Shown: positions 11,726-23,562 of the stretch, piece after piece
Layout of the letters: the number at the start of each line of letters is the position of its first letter
Numbering within the stretch: the first letter of the stretch is position 1
From: Apiospora phragmitis
Lineage: Eukaryota > Ascomycota > Sordariomycetes > Amphisphaeriales > Apiosporaceae
NCBI GenBank assembly: GCA_038363925.1
Contig: JAQQWL010000004.1
Span: 1,674,001-1,738,000 of the forward strand
DNA: 64,000 bases
Direction of reading: 5' to 3'
The notes under the pieces: model-generated
The model's database searches: none
What the model was told of the DNA's origin: nothing
What the model saw: only the letters and a program-made list of their open reading frames with translations
Position numbers and translations under genes: made by a program

Positions 11726-12918
11726 TCATGATGAAGCCCTCGCGATCTTCCGGAAACACAGACTGCTGATGGTCGATCCCTTGACGCCGCCGAAGCTGAA
11801 GCTCGGATACTCGACCCGGCAGACCTGTTGGAAGCGCCACCTGCGCTCTTCTTCTTCTTCTTCTTCTTCTTCTTCTTCGTCTGCCCGTTCCTCTGCTTGC
11901 TGCTGCTGCTCGCCGGCGAACCACTTGTCGAGCTCGTCCTCGGTCCAGTTGCAGCTCGTCACGAGGAACAGGCCGCCCTCGCGCACGAGCGGCAGCACCC
12001 GCGCCCGGTAGTTCTCGGACACGCGCCGGCCCGTCGCGGCGTCTGTCTCGGAGCTCAGCGAGACGGCGTCGAAGGTGCCCTTGTCAAGCACGACGTCCCA
12101 GCCGCGGCCGCCGTGGGGGGAGCGGGCGGCGAGGGGGTGGGAGGGGGGTGAGGATGTCGTGGATTTGGAAGTCGATGGCTGCCACTTCTTCTGCCGCCGT
12201 TCTTTCTTGTTGCACTTTCTCTTGCTCTTTCGGGTTTGCTTCTTCTTCTTGTTCTTCATCATCGTCAGAGTCCCGGTCGTCGTCGTCGTCGTCGCAATGG
12301 CGGGGCGTCAACCCCTTCCGCCGCGCGTCCTCGATGCGCCGCGCGAACTCGACGCTGCGCTCGCTGTAGTCGACGCCCAGCATGGGGCCCGTCCAGCCGG
12401 CGTCGCGGAGGCCGAAGAGCATGTCGCCATTGCCCGTGCCGAGGTCTAGGAAGCTCGTGTTCGCCTTAGTGTTGTGGTTCTCGTCGGGGTCGGAGGAAGA
12501 AGATCCTTCAGCAACGTGAAGAAATTCTTCCAGGAACTCGATCAGCTTCTCCTGTGCGTCCGAGTCCTCGAACCAGTTGGTGCCCGTGTCGGCCGGGTCG
12601 TGCTCGTGGTTGGTCAGTTCGTTGGTGTAGAGGTTGTCCCAGCTGGTTTTATGTAAGTGTTAGTCAGAGGAACCAAGGGGTCGCTAGTTTCGCAATGTGA
12701 TACAGTTTGCGCATTTGTAAAGTATGTTATACAAGGGCCAAGGTTGTATTATTTTTGTATGTACGTTATATACAACATACGCACAACAAGTGGAAAGGGT
12801 ATGCAGGGCAGTGGCAGTGGCAGAGGCAAGGGCAGAGGTATTCTCAAGATTAGGTCGTTACGAACTATTCTTTGGTTCCGAGCTCCGACGGCTCCAGGTG
12901 CGTCGGTTTTGCTGCCAT
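11726..12918 (-). CDS. EFM4: Efm4-like protein-lysine N-methyltransferase (eEF1A)
   Basis: Seven-beta-strand SAM-dependent methyltransferase; the family methylates a lysine of elongation factor eEF1A. Exon 1 (12866-12918) encodes MAAKPTHLEPSELGTKEY. A 223-nt intron (12643-12865, donor GTTCGT) follows, then exon 2 (11726-12642) restores YWDNLYTNEL. SAM motif I is FLDLGTGNG, then GVDYSERSVEFA, the DVVLDKGTFDAVSLS strand, and SCNWTEDEL near the end. Two acidic low-complexity insertions interrupt the fold: a long Asp/Glu run after motif I and an 11-Glu run encoded by a CTT tract (about 11848-11880). The frame shifts once between IHDILTP and HPLAARS, in the C-runs at 12133-12137 or 12143-12148. 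Removing one base makes 969 nt, or 322 residues. This is probably a sequence error. Orthology to Efm4 is inferred from the motifs. Confidence 0.85.
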
Positions 12919-13639
12919 CTTGGTTGTGTCTTGGTTGGGAGTAGATGGTGACGATGTCGCTTTCACGATCGAATACCGGTGCAGAAGCTTAAGGTGCCCT
13001 GAATCGCGGTCAGGGTTGCTGTTCAAGTACTCCCGGAGAATGTATGCTCTGGAAGCTACAGCCAAACGAGCGCAATCCTTCGATATTTCTTTCTACCTAA
13101 CACTTCGCGGGGTTATCTTTCCAACAGCGAATCTATTGATAGTCGCATGGAGGGGCAACTGGCAGAAACTGATAGTGTTTAGGCACAGGGGGGCCCAGTG
13201 GTGCTAATACGGCAGGCGGTGAAGCTGAATCGGTATATCCATCCCCTACTCGACGTGATTTCTACATCATGAAGGAACTATGGATCATATTCAAGAAAGC
13301 CAAAAGTTGCCAAGGGGTATACAGAAGGGGCTGACCCGATTGCTTTTTCAAAGCTTCTCGATTTCGTGTCCCTTCACATCCATTGCGCTTCCTCAAAAGC
13401 GCCAACAGCCCCTTTCTTTACCGAGTACTCGCCCGTCACCCACGACTCCCAACTCCGAGTCGACTCAAGGTGTTGGAGTTTGGTTTTCACAAGCACCCAG
13501 CATAGTCATCTAGTTCTCCTTCCTTCCAATAAACAGCAATGTGCTAAGCCCCAACTCCGGCTGGATGTCCCGACCTTAGCATCAAGAATACCATAAATGG
13601 CTAGCAACGCTTGTAATCATGACTTCGTCCAAACCACTA
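12919..13639. other. Intergenic region, Efm4-like / Q-rich protein
   Basis: This region holds the upstream flank of the Efm4-like gene and the 3' flank of the next minus-strand gene. No gene is supported. Confidence 0.45.
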
Positions 13640-16600
13640 TCACAAAGTCCACACCGGCGCCTTGACAAGCACCTGCCGTCCTCGTACCTCCACTGCTATG
13701 AATCCAGCAAAACGAACCCTACTAGCGTCCTTGGGGGGTGGTGCTGCTGTCGGTTCCGCCATGTCAGTATTCGAAACAATGCTGCCTTTTCTACTTCCGG
13801 GCTGCTGTTGGCTTCCCAGCATTGTCAACATACCACTCTTGGTCTTCTCACGTTTTGCTGCTTTCTCATTGTCCTTGCCGCTCTCTTCACCTTCTTCAGG
13901 GTCTGGTAGGGGAGGGAGCGCCTGCTTTTCTGTCTCCATGAAGTCTGTTTTTATCCCGTCACCAGGCAGGGGTAACACCAGAGCCACGTCCCGACTTTCC
14001 AACGACATGTTGGCCGCGATCCCCACGGCCAGTTCCACAATCATGGCCACGCTCCCGTCTACTCCAGGGGGCGGTGGTTCTACCATGTGCTGATACAGAT
14101 GCGCCGTGAGGTTGGTCGAAGTCAGTGTCGTGAAGTCTTGGCGGTGATCCCCGCTCTCGGGCGAGCTCAGGGCCTGCTGGAGACCTTCCAGCGTAGCCAT
14201 CCGCCAGCTTACCACCTTGGATGTCAGGGCCTCGTATTCCTCCGCTGCGCTGAGCGTGTACGAAAATCTGCGAATGTTCTGCTCAATGCGCTTCAGGTGC
14301 TGACTAAGTTCCATCTCAAGACCGGGATGGAAGCACTTGTTGAAAATCTCATCCACTACCCACCGAATGATGACGGCGCGTCCGACAGCCGTCATCTCCT
14401 GTTTGCCTGTCTTGATCGCCTCGGCGCTGACATATTTCTCGATCCAGCTGGGTACTGTCTTCCAGTCTTTCCGAATGTTGAACGAGAGATTGTTGATCGC
14501 CCCGTTCAAGCGATTAAATCGGGTAGTATACTCATTGTCATCAAGCGATGTGCGTGACTGCGAAATCCGTTGGTTGGCCACAGCGTTCTGGAGCTGTTCG
14601 ACCTGGCCAGTGAGCTGCTCTATTTGTGTCTTGCCGTCAAAGTAGAGTCTCTTTACGTTCTTATACTTGGTTACTATATTACTCATTAGTCAATCATCAG
14701 GTCACCAGCATGTCGCGAGAGGACGAGGCATACGAAGATCTTTGAACTGCTTCTGGGGTCAGATTCCCGCTCCGGGTTAGAAGGCTGGGGGCTGTTGCGT
14801 CCGGCCTCAGCGCTCGCATTATCGAACTGCTGTCGTTCCGGTACATTACTCGCACGGTAGGCCTGTACATTCCCGGGGACACCAGGCGTGGGAGGCAGCG
14901 AGCCAAGGTTGGGTCCCTGGCTGTGGCGATAGCCCGGAGGCGGACCGGGAGGGGGTTCAACTTGACCAGCAGCCCTCATGTTCTTCTCATTCTCGCCTGT
15001 TCTACGGGTAGAGGGAGGTGCACCGGGCGGAGGCGGCATGTTGTCCAACTGCGATGCTGGAGAGGAGGAAACGTGAGGCTGCACTTGTCGCTGGTCTAGC
15101 TGGGCGTAGTTCAGAGCAGGCGTGTATTGCTCACTGAATATGACAGATGATCGTGCGTCCGTGTCGGTAATGGGAGAATCATGCGACAGCTGCGACACAG
15201 TCTCGGGGTTTGGATGCTGAGCCTCGGCTCCTAAGTGAGTGGTGTACAGCGGCGGAGGATTACCTTGCTGATATTGTACTTGACCTGGAGGGGCAGGGTA
15301 TGGCTGATGATACTGATCCTGAGCGGGGTCGACGACGATGCGTCCGTACAGCTGTTGTTGTGGTGATTGTTGCTGCTGGTGATCGGCCTGAACATGGGCC
15401 TGCGCCTGAACTTGAGCCTGCTGTAGGAGCTGCTGGGCACGAATCTGGTGCTGGTAAGCGATGTCGTCGTTTGCACTGTAAGGCGAGGAATCTTGGTCGG
15501 TGGGCACCTGCCGGATAGTGGTCTGGTGGGGGTGGGGGCGGGGCTCCTGATTGTTTGCACCTGCACTCTGCAGCTCGGGACTGATAGCAATATTGGTGTG
15601 GTCACGATTGTAACCTTGTTCGCTGTCACCACCGCCTTGTGAAAGTGGTGAAGGATTGACGGGCTGGTGGCTTGAAGAAGGCGGGGGTTGTTGTTGTTGT
15701 TGCTGTTTCGGCGGCGGCGGCGGCGGTGGTGGTTGCTCCTGGTCCTGCGGCGGCCAGTCAGAGGGCTGCAGTGGTGTCTGCTGCTGCTGCTGCTGCTGTT
15801 GCTGCAAATCAATTGAGCTCTGGGAAACACCTGTAGTCCGGATCGAGGGCGGGAAGTTGTTGCTAATTCGCTTGGATGACCTGCGTCCGAGGCCAGGTGA
15901 GTTGTCGTAGGAATTGTGGTGCTGGTGGTAGGCGTGTTGATCCGAAGAGGAGGAATTGCTACTGTTGTGATTGCTGTTACTGCTGCGACCGCTGGCCGAT
16001 GATGCACCAGCTACAATCTTCTTGATCAGCTTCCTAGCGGATCGCTTGTTTTCTGTGGGGGCGGCGGGCTGCTGCTGCTGCGGTTGCTGGTGCCGTTGAA
16101 ATGGAGCACCAATGGCCTGCTGTGGCTGCTGCTGCTGGCCTGAAAGTGGATGACCCAGGTGTTGGCCCTGGGAAATAATAGGTGAGCTAAGGGTCTGCGG
16201 CAGGTCGTCGGCCGAGCTGGCAGCCGCGAATTGCAGCTGCGTCTGGATGGGTGTAGAGACCTGCTGTGGGTAGCGAGTCGATTGAGATCGCGACACCTGC
16301 TCCGAGAAGTCTTGGCTATTCTGCGATTTGGGCGGTGGTCGTGGAGCGAACTGCTGCTGTTGGAGGTGGTTGATGTTGATGTTGTTGGCAAAAGCAGCGG
16401 AATTATTCGCTGGGTCGCTGGTGTGGCCGGCGGGGTGGTTTGACGTAAGGGCGGTGGGATCAGTGGTGGTGCTCTGCCCCGGGTTGCTGCTATTATTATT
16501 ATTATTACCGCCTGAGTAGCTCGGGGATTGACCCTGTTGTTGCACTAAAGGCGGCGGAGGACCCTGCTGGTGCTGCTGGAATTGGGGCACCTGCTGCTGT

Positions 16601-16971
16601 AGTAGTGGTAGTGGCGGCTGACCCTGTTGCTGACGCTGAAACTGCTGCTGCGCTTGCTGTTGCTGTTGTTGTTGCTGCTGCTGCTGTTGCTGTTGCTGGA
16701 TGCGCAATTGATGCAGTTGCTGCTGTGCCGAACGTGAATCCTGTAGATGGAATGAGTCACTTGAACTCAGAGCCGTCGACGAGGCAGAGGGTGGAGTATG
16801 TGCAGAGCCCGCAAGAGAGCCCGTGCCGGAGGACGAGGTGACCAGTGTTGATAGGCGCGGCGGCGGCAGTGGTTGCGGCTGCTGCTGTAGTTGCTGCTGG
16901 TGCTGCTGCTCAGCGGCCAGGTTATGCTGAGATCGATTGCTCTGCTTTCCAAGGCGGGCGAAGGAGGGCAT
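13640..16971 (-). CDS. Large glutamine-rich protein with conserved C-terminal helical region
   Basis: Conserved-looking fungal protein of unknown function, about 1090 residues. Residues 1-740 are low complexity: long Gln runs (CAG/CAA codons), Pro, Ser and Asn stretches. Residues about 745-1000 are ordered: a coiled-coil-like KYKNVKRLYFDGK start, then helices and PGLEMELSQHLKRIEQNIRRF. The end is a basic RVRFAGFIAVEVRGRQVLVK. The start at 16971 (MPSFARLGKQ) is chosen over an in-frame ATG at 17013 because of its better fit. A 60-nt intron at 14674-14733 (donor GTATGC) joins KDL to LTKYKNV, but this needs a different frame from the upstream exon. One extra C in the run at 14755-14758 makes the whole gene 3273 nt, exactly in frame. 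A 19-nt microexon (14734-14752) after a cryptic intron is the alternative. The Gln-rich half suggests a condensate or scaffold role, which is inference only. Confidence 0.72.
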
Positions 16972-19900
16972 AGTTATGTTTATTACCCACTCCTTGGAAT
17001 GGGGAGGGAACAATACAAATAATACAACAATAAAACACCAACTAGTTTGGAATAAGTTGCTTGCGCCTTCTTTGACTCAAACCTTTCCTGTCCACTCCAA
17101 GGCAAGAAAAAAATTGGCAGGATGGACTTTAACCACACACCACACGCACCGTACAGCCGTACCACACACACACACACACACACACGCACAAGCACAAGCA
17201 CACACCCCAGATAGAAGGAACCCGTACGGGGAAATAGATGTGCGTCGTGGGAGCTGTGCTGCGCTTTTTGCGGTGCTGTGCTGAGAGCTGCAGTCTAAGG
17301 GGCCTGCAATAAGACAAAGAAAGATGGGACGGATGGATGAAATTGGCGTATTCTTCGTCGGATTGATCACTTGCTCGCCAATGCTGACAACTTGACAAGC
17401 TTCTCTGGACCGAATCGAGTCAAGTTGATGGGCCCAGGTCTCTTCCTTTGCAGCTGTATTGCAAGGGGGGAGGCAGCTTCAAGGGGGCTGTGCAACGAGA
17501 ACACCTCCAATACCAACGGGTTAGTCCTAGTGCCACTCGCATTTTCTCGACTTCGGTCTCTTTCTGCTTACCTTGGCCTGTATGTATCATACGTATAGTT
17601 GAATGGTAGCAAGTTGGGAAGATAACGGGATCGGCAAGGGTAGGTAGTAGTAGTAATAGTAACCTCTGCAACGGAACTGCCTTGTCCCGTTTGTGTTCTG
17701 TTGCTCTCTCAGTCTCTCACCATTTGACGTAGTCTTGGCAGCTAGGCTTGGAGCTACTCCATTCCCGGCGTATTATTGCTTTACCGGACGAAGTAGGCTC
17801 TCTCAGCATCAAAGGAGAGATAGCACTAATAAGTCTTGGCTCCTATGCCTCGTAGTGGGGGGTGGGAATAGGAATGGCACAAAGGCGAGACGGGAGAGCT
17901 ATAGTGAGGTAAAGTGACAAAGCCACGGTTGTGTGGCCAAAAACGGGACTGATTATCGAAAATTCATAAAGCTCCGGCCGCAGTCGAGATTGACACTCTC
18001 GCCAAAGCGCGCTTGGTGATACCAGATAGATGAAGAATCGTGGGCAGAATTTCCCTCTTCGTTCGGCACGGTTGGGAAACGGAAAAGGAGGTTGTTCAAC
18101 GTGAGCGTCGAGAGTTGTAGGTTGGAGAGGGAATCCCTACTTCGGCCCATGCCTCCAAACGGGGAATGATCTGGCTGCTGCTACCACCGGGGGCATACTG
18201 TACGTACGCATCCTTTTTTTCCATTCACCGTGCACGCCCATCTCCCAGCTCCTTACTGGCCACATTGGATAGAATGGGATAGCCAACTGTATTAGGGTAT
18301 ATGTAGTCCAGGGTTATAATACCCAGGGACAAGGTACTACTAACTTCCGGCCCCCGCCTTCTGACTAAGAGGCAAGCTGGGTATCTGTAGAAAGCCCTGC
18401 GACAAAGCAAAATGTGATGGCATTGCTTCATCACATTTGCTGCGCGAAGGAAGTGCCTAATCTCGCCTGGATCCAAAGACCTACTCCGGATTGGAGGGGC
18501 TCTCTAATACATCCTGGCAGGTGACAGGTCTATCACAATCAATACTTACCTTACCTAGTACTAGTATAATGCGGAATGGGGTCCGTTGGTATACTCAACT
18601 GCTATACAAACTCAACTTTCAACACTGACAGATCCTTCCTAAGTCATACTTACTATATAACTTGGTAGATTACATACATACTTGGTGGTAAAGAAACTGC
18701 TGTTGGGTTGTTGGAAGCCAAGCAGCCGAGACTTCCATGTCTAGTATTCTCTGTAACGTTGATTCAGTACAGCAGCGAACCGGAGATGTCTATTCTATCA
18801 CGTTTAGTCTCAATATCCAAAGAGAACACCGTCAACCGTTACCTATCCGTCTTGCCTCAGTCCTGTCTGCGATGCTTCCCACCTATTCGCGCTCGGCGCA
18901 AGTGTATTCGCATTCGGCACGAAGTGTCGCCATGTAATAACGCATGACAGGGCAGTATAGAACCTCGGCATGCACCGCCAGGGTATCATCATGTTGCCGT
19001 CGAATTTGACGTGAAACGGCCCCCAAGGATTCCCCACGATATGTTTCTTACATATGTCACCGACTGTGAGTTCGGAAACACAAAAAATAGTTGAGATGCA
19101 TCTCAACCCAAAAGTCCATGGGTGTGAGTGGAGACGCCTTATTCATGCAAGACCAACCCCTGTAAAAGTGGTGTGGTGAGGGCTATTAATAGAAATTGTA
19201 GCGGGTGACTGGGTCGATAGAAAAGTACTACTGTGTCGATCTCATCCGTCCCCAAGCTAGCTCTAATTCATCGCCATCCGCAAGTTTGCTTCATATTTGT
19301 TGGCAGTCGCAGGTTGTCTGCTGGAACAATGGACCTGTATGTAGCATCGACGCCAAAAAGCAGTAAGTGCGCAGAAGAAGTAACGAAGAAAGCAAGGAGA
19401 TCTGCGAAAAGAGACACTAAAGGGCGCCAAAAGTAACGTCGCGAGATAGAAAATCTGGCCGGCGGTCCGATGATGACAAGTTGCGGCGGAGTCATCCAGC
19501 CAGCCCTCTACTGATTGGCGCAGTGGCAACCCCAGGACAAGAGCACCTGAATGGCGAGTCTCTTCTTGATGCGTCTCGGCCTTTTGGCCACCGAGCATGC
19601 TTTGTCAAAAGGGCATATGCCACATGCAACATGTACATAAATCGGGTTGCTGTTAAGCTGCCGAGCTGAGAGCTCGGCAACATGTCCGTTCCCCAATGTA
19701 ACAATGCGCCGTGTACAGCCTCGCTCTTCCTGCATGAGATCAACCTGTATGTATGCATTGCATTTTCGATAGCAACTTGCGGTGACAAAAGATCTCTCGT
19801 TGACAGACGCAGAATACTCCAAATCTGGATCGCGAATCTAAGTCGGCAGCGGGTCTAACACGCTCTTGCGAACACCGCCCCCTTTTGCAACAGTCTGCAC

Positions 19901-20223
19901 ATGTCAGCAAACGGCTCGCAATACTACCACCAAGTCCGTGTGTTCCGTGCCTTTGCGGCCCAACGGAGACCAACATACGACGACCTGGTGATGTGAATAG
20001 GGCATGACGGTATAGTCTTGCACATCCCATCCTGACCGCGCCAATCTCCGGATGCAGGCGAACACTGCCCCCTTGAGGCCGGTTCGCGGCAAATGAAACG
20101 CGCGATTGCTGTCCACACTGAGAGTCTTCAAATAGACATGAGCAATACAACGTCAGCGGACCAAGTATCAACCAAGATTAGAGTCGAAACGCACACGCAG
20201 AAGGGGCTTGCAACGTCTAACCG
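16972..20223. other. Gene-poor region, first part
   Basis: The first 400 nt probably form the promoter and leader of the Q-rich gene and include a CA microsatellite. From about 17.4 kb on I see only short open frames without codon bias or family resemblance. No transposon ends, long terminal repeats or RNA genes were recognised. Confidence 0.4.
17163..17185. repeat. CA dinucleotide microsatellite
   Basis: An uninterrupted CA run of about 23 nt, followed by interrupted GCACAAGCACA units to about 17205. It lies about 190 nt upstream of the Q-rich gene start, so it is probably in that gene's promoter or leader. Confidence 0.9.
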
Positions 20224-21039
20224 TTGGGTGGCATATCGCTGTTCAGTCAAAGCCAGCGTGATGATGCCGGAGATATGAACTATAGCACTGTCCTTATTTT
20301 AACGGCACATGTCCTCCAGTGGCCCAATCCAATAGCCGAAGCTCAACAGTCGTCGTTGCATAAGTATAATTGCGACAAGGGGACGGACGGCCCCCAGGAC
20401 CAGCTACTGTACTCGGTAACTGAGCTACGTGCGATAGCCTCCCCCGTTGGTGTAGGAGCATCGCCACGAGTTCATGCACAAACAGTATATGAACAGCCCT
20501 CGTATGGTTGCAACTACCGACTTCCACTGGAGTGCAAGGCTGAGGAGTTAGAAAACTGGTTAAGGATGCCAGCCAATGTCACATCGGCCAGGCTCGAGTT
20601 GTTTGGTCTCGCGACTTCTTACCGCCGAAGGGGTCTGTGTTTTGGGGGCAGCTGCACGACACGGCTTTCCACCACAAGGAAGCCACAATTTGCAAATGAC
20701 CAGTTGCTCGGATATCCATGCCACGAACACAGATCCGGACGTAGCAACGGGGCTATGGCTCTCCGATGTTATCATATCGAAAGCCAAAAATTCTTTTATA
20801 ATTCCTGCCAGGATTTACCTTTGCCTCTAGAAGTAGGACACGGCTTCAGCAGCACCTTGATGGACAAGTCGAACCGAGTGCGGGACCATTCGGATGTAAC
20901 AAGGCGCTACAAACACGTGTGCATCAGAAGGAAGGAATTATCCTTATTGAGCGCCGCGTCAACTGCCGCTGGTATCGTGGTTTTCACAACACACAACAGC
21001 CAACCGGAGAATGCATACCACGATGGCGACTGTGCTTGA
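20224..21039 (+). CDS. Orphan ORF, 271 codons, unknown
   Basis: This is the only long open frame in the 17-22.8 kb gene-poor stretch. A chance ORF of this length in balanced-composition DNA is unlikely, but I recognise no domain, signal peptide or membrane segment. Codon use is mixed, without the strong G/C third-position preference of neighbouring real genes. An alternative start is the internal ATG (MNYSTVLIL) at about 20275. It could be a fast-evolving gene, part of an old element, or a chance frame. Confidence 0.25.
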   Translation: MGGISLFSQSQRDDAGDMNYSTVLILTAHVLQWPNPIAEAQQSSLHKYNCDKGTDGPQDQLLYSVTELRAIASPVGVGASPRVHAQTVYEQPSYGCNYRLPLECKAEELENWLRMPANVTSARLELFGLATSYRRRGLCFGGSCTTRLSTTRKPQFANDQLLGYPCHEHRSGRSNGAMALRCYHIESQKFFYNSCQDLPLPLEVGHGFSSTLMDKSNRVRDHSDVTRRYKHVCIRRKELSLLSAASTAAGIVVFTTHNSQPENAYHDGDCA

Positions 21040-22649
21040 GACAGTTGGCGTCAGCTTTCCCCCTCTGTGAAACCACAATAAGGCCATATTGATTCATGCG
21101 GTGAGCATACCGCCTCGAAGATCGTCATATATCAGGAATTGACACAGGAGCGTCGTGGATAAGCGTCGTATGGTTACTACCGAAAAGGAGGTGTATTGAG
21201 TATGGGATTCTTAACGGCATTTATTCCGCTTGGCATCCCCAGCTTCTCCTTAAGTGTTTTCTGAAATCATGTACCCAGCCAGGAACTTTCTCCGCCTAGG
21301 CTAGGACTGCGTACGCAGGGCGCCTGCATTTGGTCCCGTGATTATCGGTCTGTGTCCCCAAACCGCAGACGGGTCCGGAAGAATGCTGATGGCTTGACTC
21401 GACTTCCATAACTGTAAAGCATGATGGACGAAAATGGTGAAGTTGACCGCTTTGGTCGATCTCGAGAAGTAGCCTACCACTTCCGTGGTAGGGCGGCTGC
21501 TTACCGAACTCGGTGATACCGTGGTACGAAGGTGGACGGCCGCCCGTCCCGAGAAATACAAGCAGCGAGTGGCCCTGTGATATCTCGGAATATTTACCAC
21601 ATCCACAAGAACCTACCCAAGGGTCTGCTTGTGTCCCTTTTCTGGCATGAGAGGATACTGGGACAAGACTCTTGCGAGAGGCCTCAAACTCGTATGAAGA
21701 CTAGTCCGCATTCGAGGGGCGTGAATATCATCAGCGGCCTTGAGACGTTCTCTCCCTCAACGGGGCGTTGAGAAGTGATGCAGGCGGCTCGATCTGTTGG
21801 CTGCTATGATGCAGTATTGACGACATCATAAAATTACTCACGACCTTGCCTATGGCTGATCTCATATTTAAGCCTCACAAATATCACTAAAAGACACACT
21901 GGGTCGGCCATCTGTTGCTGTGTCACTCGAGAGCGTATGTCTCGGTTGAGATCGAAGCTTCGGGGTATGTCCAATCAGTGTCAAGGTATGTTCCCAATGT
22001 TGACTTTCAGATCATGTTTGGGAACCGCGATCGAAGGAGAACGGTGCGAGACTTGGCCACATCGTGTAATGGTATGTCGATTGACTGCATCTGTGGCAGA
22101 AGCCCCCAGGATGCCTGAGCTTGATGGTCGAAAGTGACCTCGAGTTTGCACCGATCAAACAAGCGTCAATCGTGTTTTGATAGAAGTCCCCATTATTGCT
22201 TTGAACTAGGTTGACCAAGGCTGAGTCTACAGGCATCACTTATGACCTGGGAGTGTCGAAGGCCAAGTGAGGGCCTGGAAACCCATGAGTACTTTCGAGA
22301 AAGATGACAAATGTTTGCTGCCCAACCCGGTTTCGGTGTTGGCATTCCATAAAAGGAAGAACCCAAGCAGGTGCAGCGGTTGGCCACAGGCATCCCTCGT
22401 GGGTTCCTTCCTACGAAGCGCAAACCACCACTGGATTATTCAGGTTTGTCGGTTTGAAGTCAGGGCACCGATGTGATGTTGTGGGCCACACACTTGGAAT
22501 ACAGAGCCACAACATCGCCTTTGTGGTATGTTGCTCTTTACGACAGATGACTGGAAAAGTCCACGTCCCTTACCTAGCACAATCCAGCGGTGTGAATGTT
22601 ACCGAGTGCTTGTTGCCCTGTTCCGGAAGGCAGCAAGAGCAATAATGAA
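21040..22649. other. Gene-poor region, upstream of the secreted protein gene
   Basis: No gene is supported. Short overlapping open frames on both strands show no family resemblance. Confidence 0.4.
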
Positions 22650-22656
22650 TATAAAA
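22650..22656 (+). promoter_or_regulatory. TATA box of the secreted cysteine-rich protein gene
   Basis: TATAAAA sits about 168 nt before the ATG at 22818 and is followed by a CT/A-rich leader. A consensus TATA box at this distance is typical of strongly regulated fungal genes. Assignment is by position only. Confidence 0.4.
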
Positions 22657-22817
22657 CCACGGCAGGCCTCGCTCTTTCCTCTTCCTCGGATGATATCAAC
22701 CACCTGCATACTTAGTCATAGTCCATTGCACCTACCCCCCGCAAGCTTACCTTCAGAGCAGCCCAACCTCCACTTGAGATACTTGCCTTCTCAAAACCGA
22801 CCAGAACAATTCACACG

Positions 22818-23562
22818 ATGGCATTCCTTATCGTTCTTAGCTCTATGCTCTCGTTGGTGTCCTGCTTGCCTAGCTCACTGACCAACCTGGCCAGTCTCGC
22901 TACCACTACGCAGCCCACCGGGCGCAAGACCAAGACCTTTCAAGATCTCGCGCAATTCGACTTCAAGAACTGGACTTTGACAGAGGTCTGTCTTGACTGT
23001 ACGCGCACCTCCCCAAGTGACTTATTCGACTGCGCGTACAAGTGTAAGAACACCCGCCCATATATACATGGCAATACGAGAAAAGGATGCTCGCTGATAA
23101 TCTGGAACACAGTTCAATGGGAAGACCCAAACTTCAATACCTCTTCCTTCTGCAACAACCCCTGGAAGTGGGACGGGGTCACCATGCAGCAGGGCCCCAA
23201 CAACACTTACAACACCAACTACTTCGTGTGTGAGATGCAGCTGCCCGAAGTTTGGCAGTTAAAGATTAATAACATTACGGACGACGGACTGTTCGAGCTT
23301 GGGTTGATTCACACATGCAAAGATGATATGTAAGGCTCGCCTCTCCTTTTCTCGATGACGTCCGATCGCATGATGAACAAGTACTTGACTAATAAGTATC
23401 CTCCACGAATGCAGCGACTTCAATCCCTCAGAGATAGCTGAATTCTTTGCTGTGCCCAACGTCACGATGCAACTACTGGGTAGAGATGACTACAGCATCG
23501 TCTACGCAGCGCCCGGTCCCGTCTCTGTTCTCGTTCAAGGGTTATCATCCTCACCCGCATAA
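22818..23562 (+). CDS. Small secreted cysteine-rich protein (candidate effector)
   Basis: Two exons, 22818-23329 and 23415-23562, separated by an 85-nt intron (donor GTAAGG, branch TTGACTAAT, acceptor TGCAG), encode about 219 residues. The N-terminus MAFLIVLSSMLSLVSCLPSS is a classic signal peptide with likely cleavage near residue 17-20. The mature part has eight cysteines, an even number that suggests four disulfides, and several N-glycosylation sequons (NWT, NTS, NNT, NIT, NVT). It has no membrane segment or GPI-like tail. I recognise no enzyme motif. Size, secretion and cysteine content match fungal effector-like or antimicrobial secreted proteins. It stands alone in a gene desert with its own TATA box, a common setting for such genes. 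The splice model is well supported; the function is unknown. Confidence 0.75.

Noticed and set aside
14757..14860. Intron with GTGCGA donor in the Q-rich gene
   Set aside because: Its phase does not match any acceptor before KQFKDL. Only weaker donors fit, so a missing base is simpler.
16972..22817. Degenerate transposon in the gene-poor stretch
   Set aside because: No terminal repeats, target-site duplications, transposase or reverse-transcriptase motifs could be seen by eye. A repeat-library search would be needed to decide.
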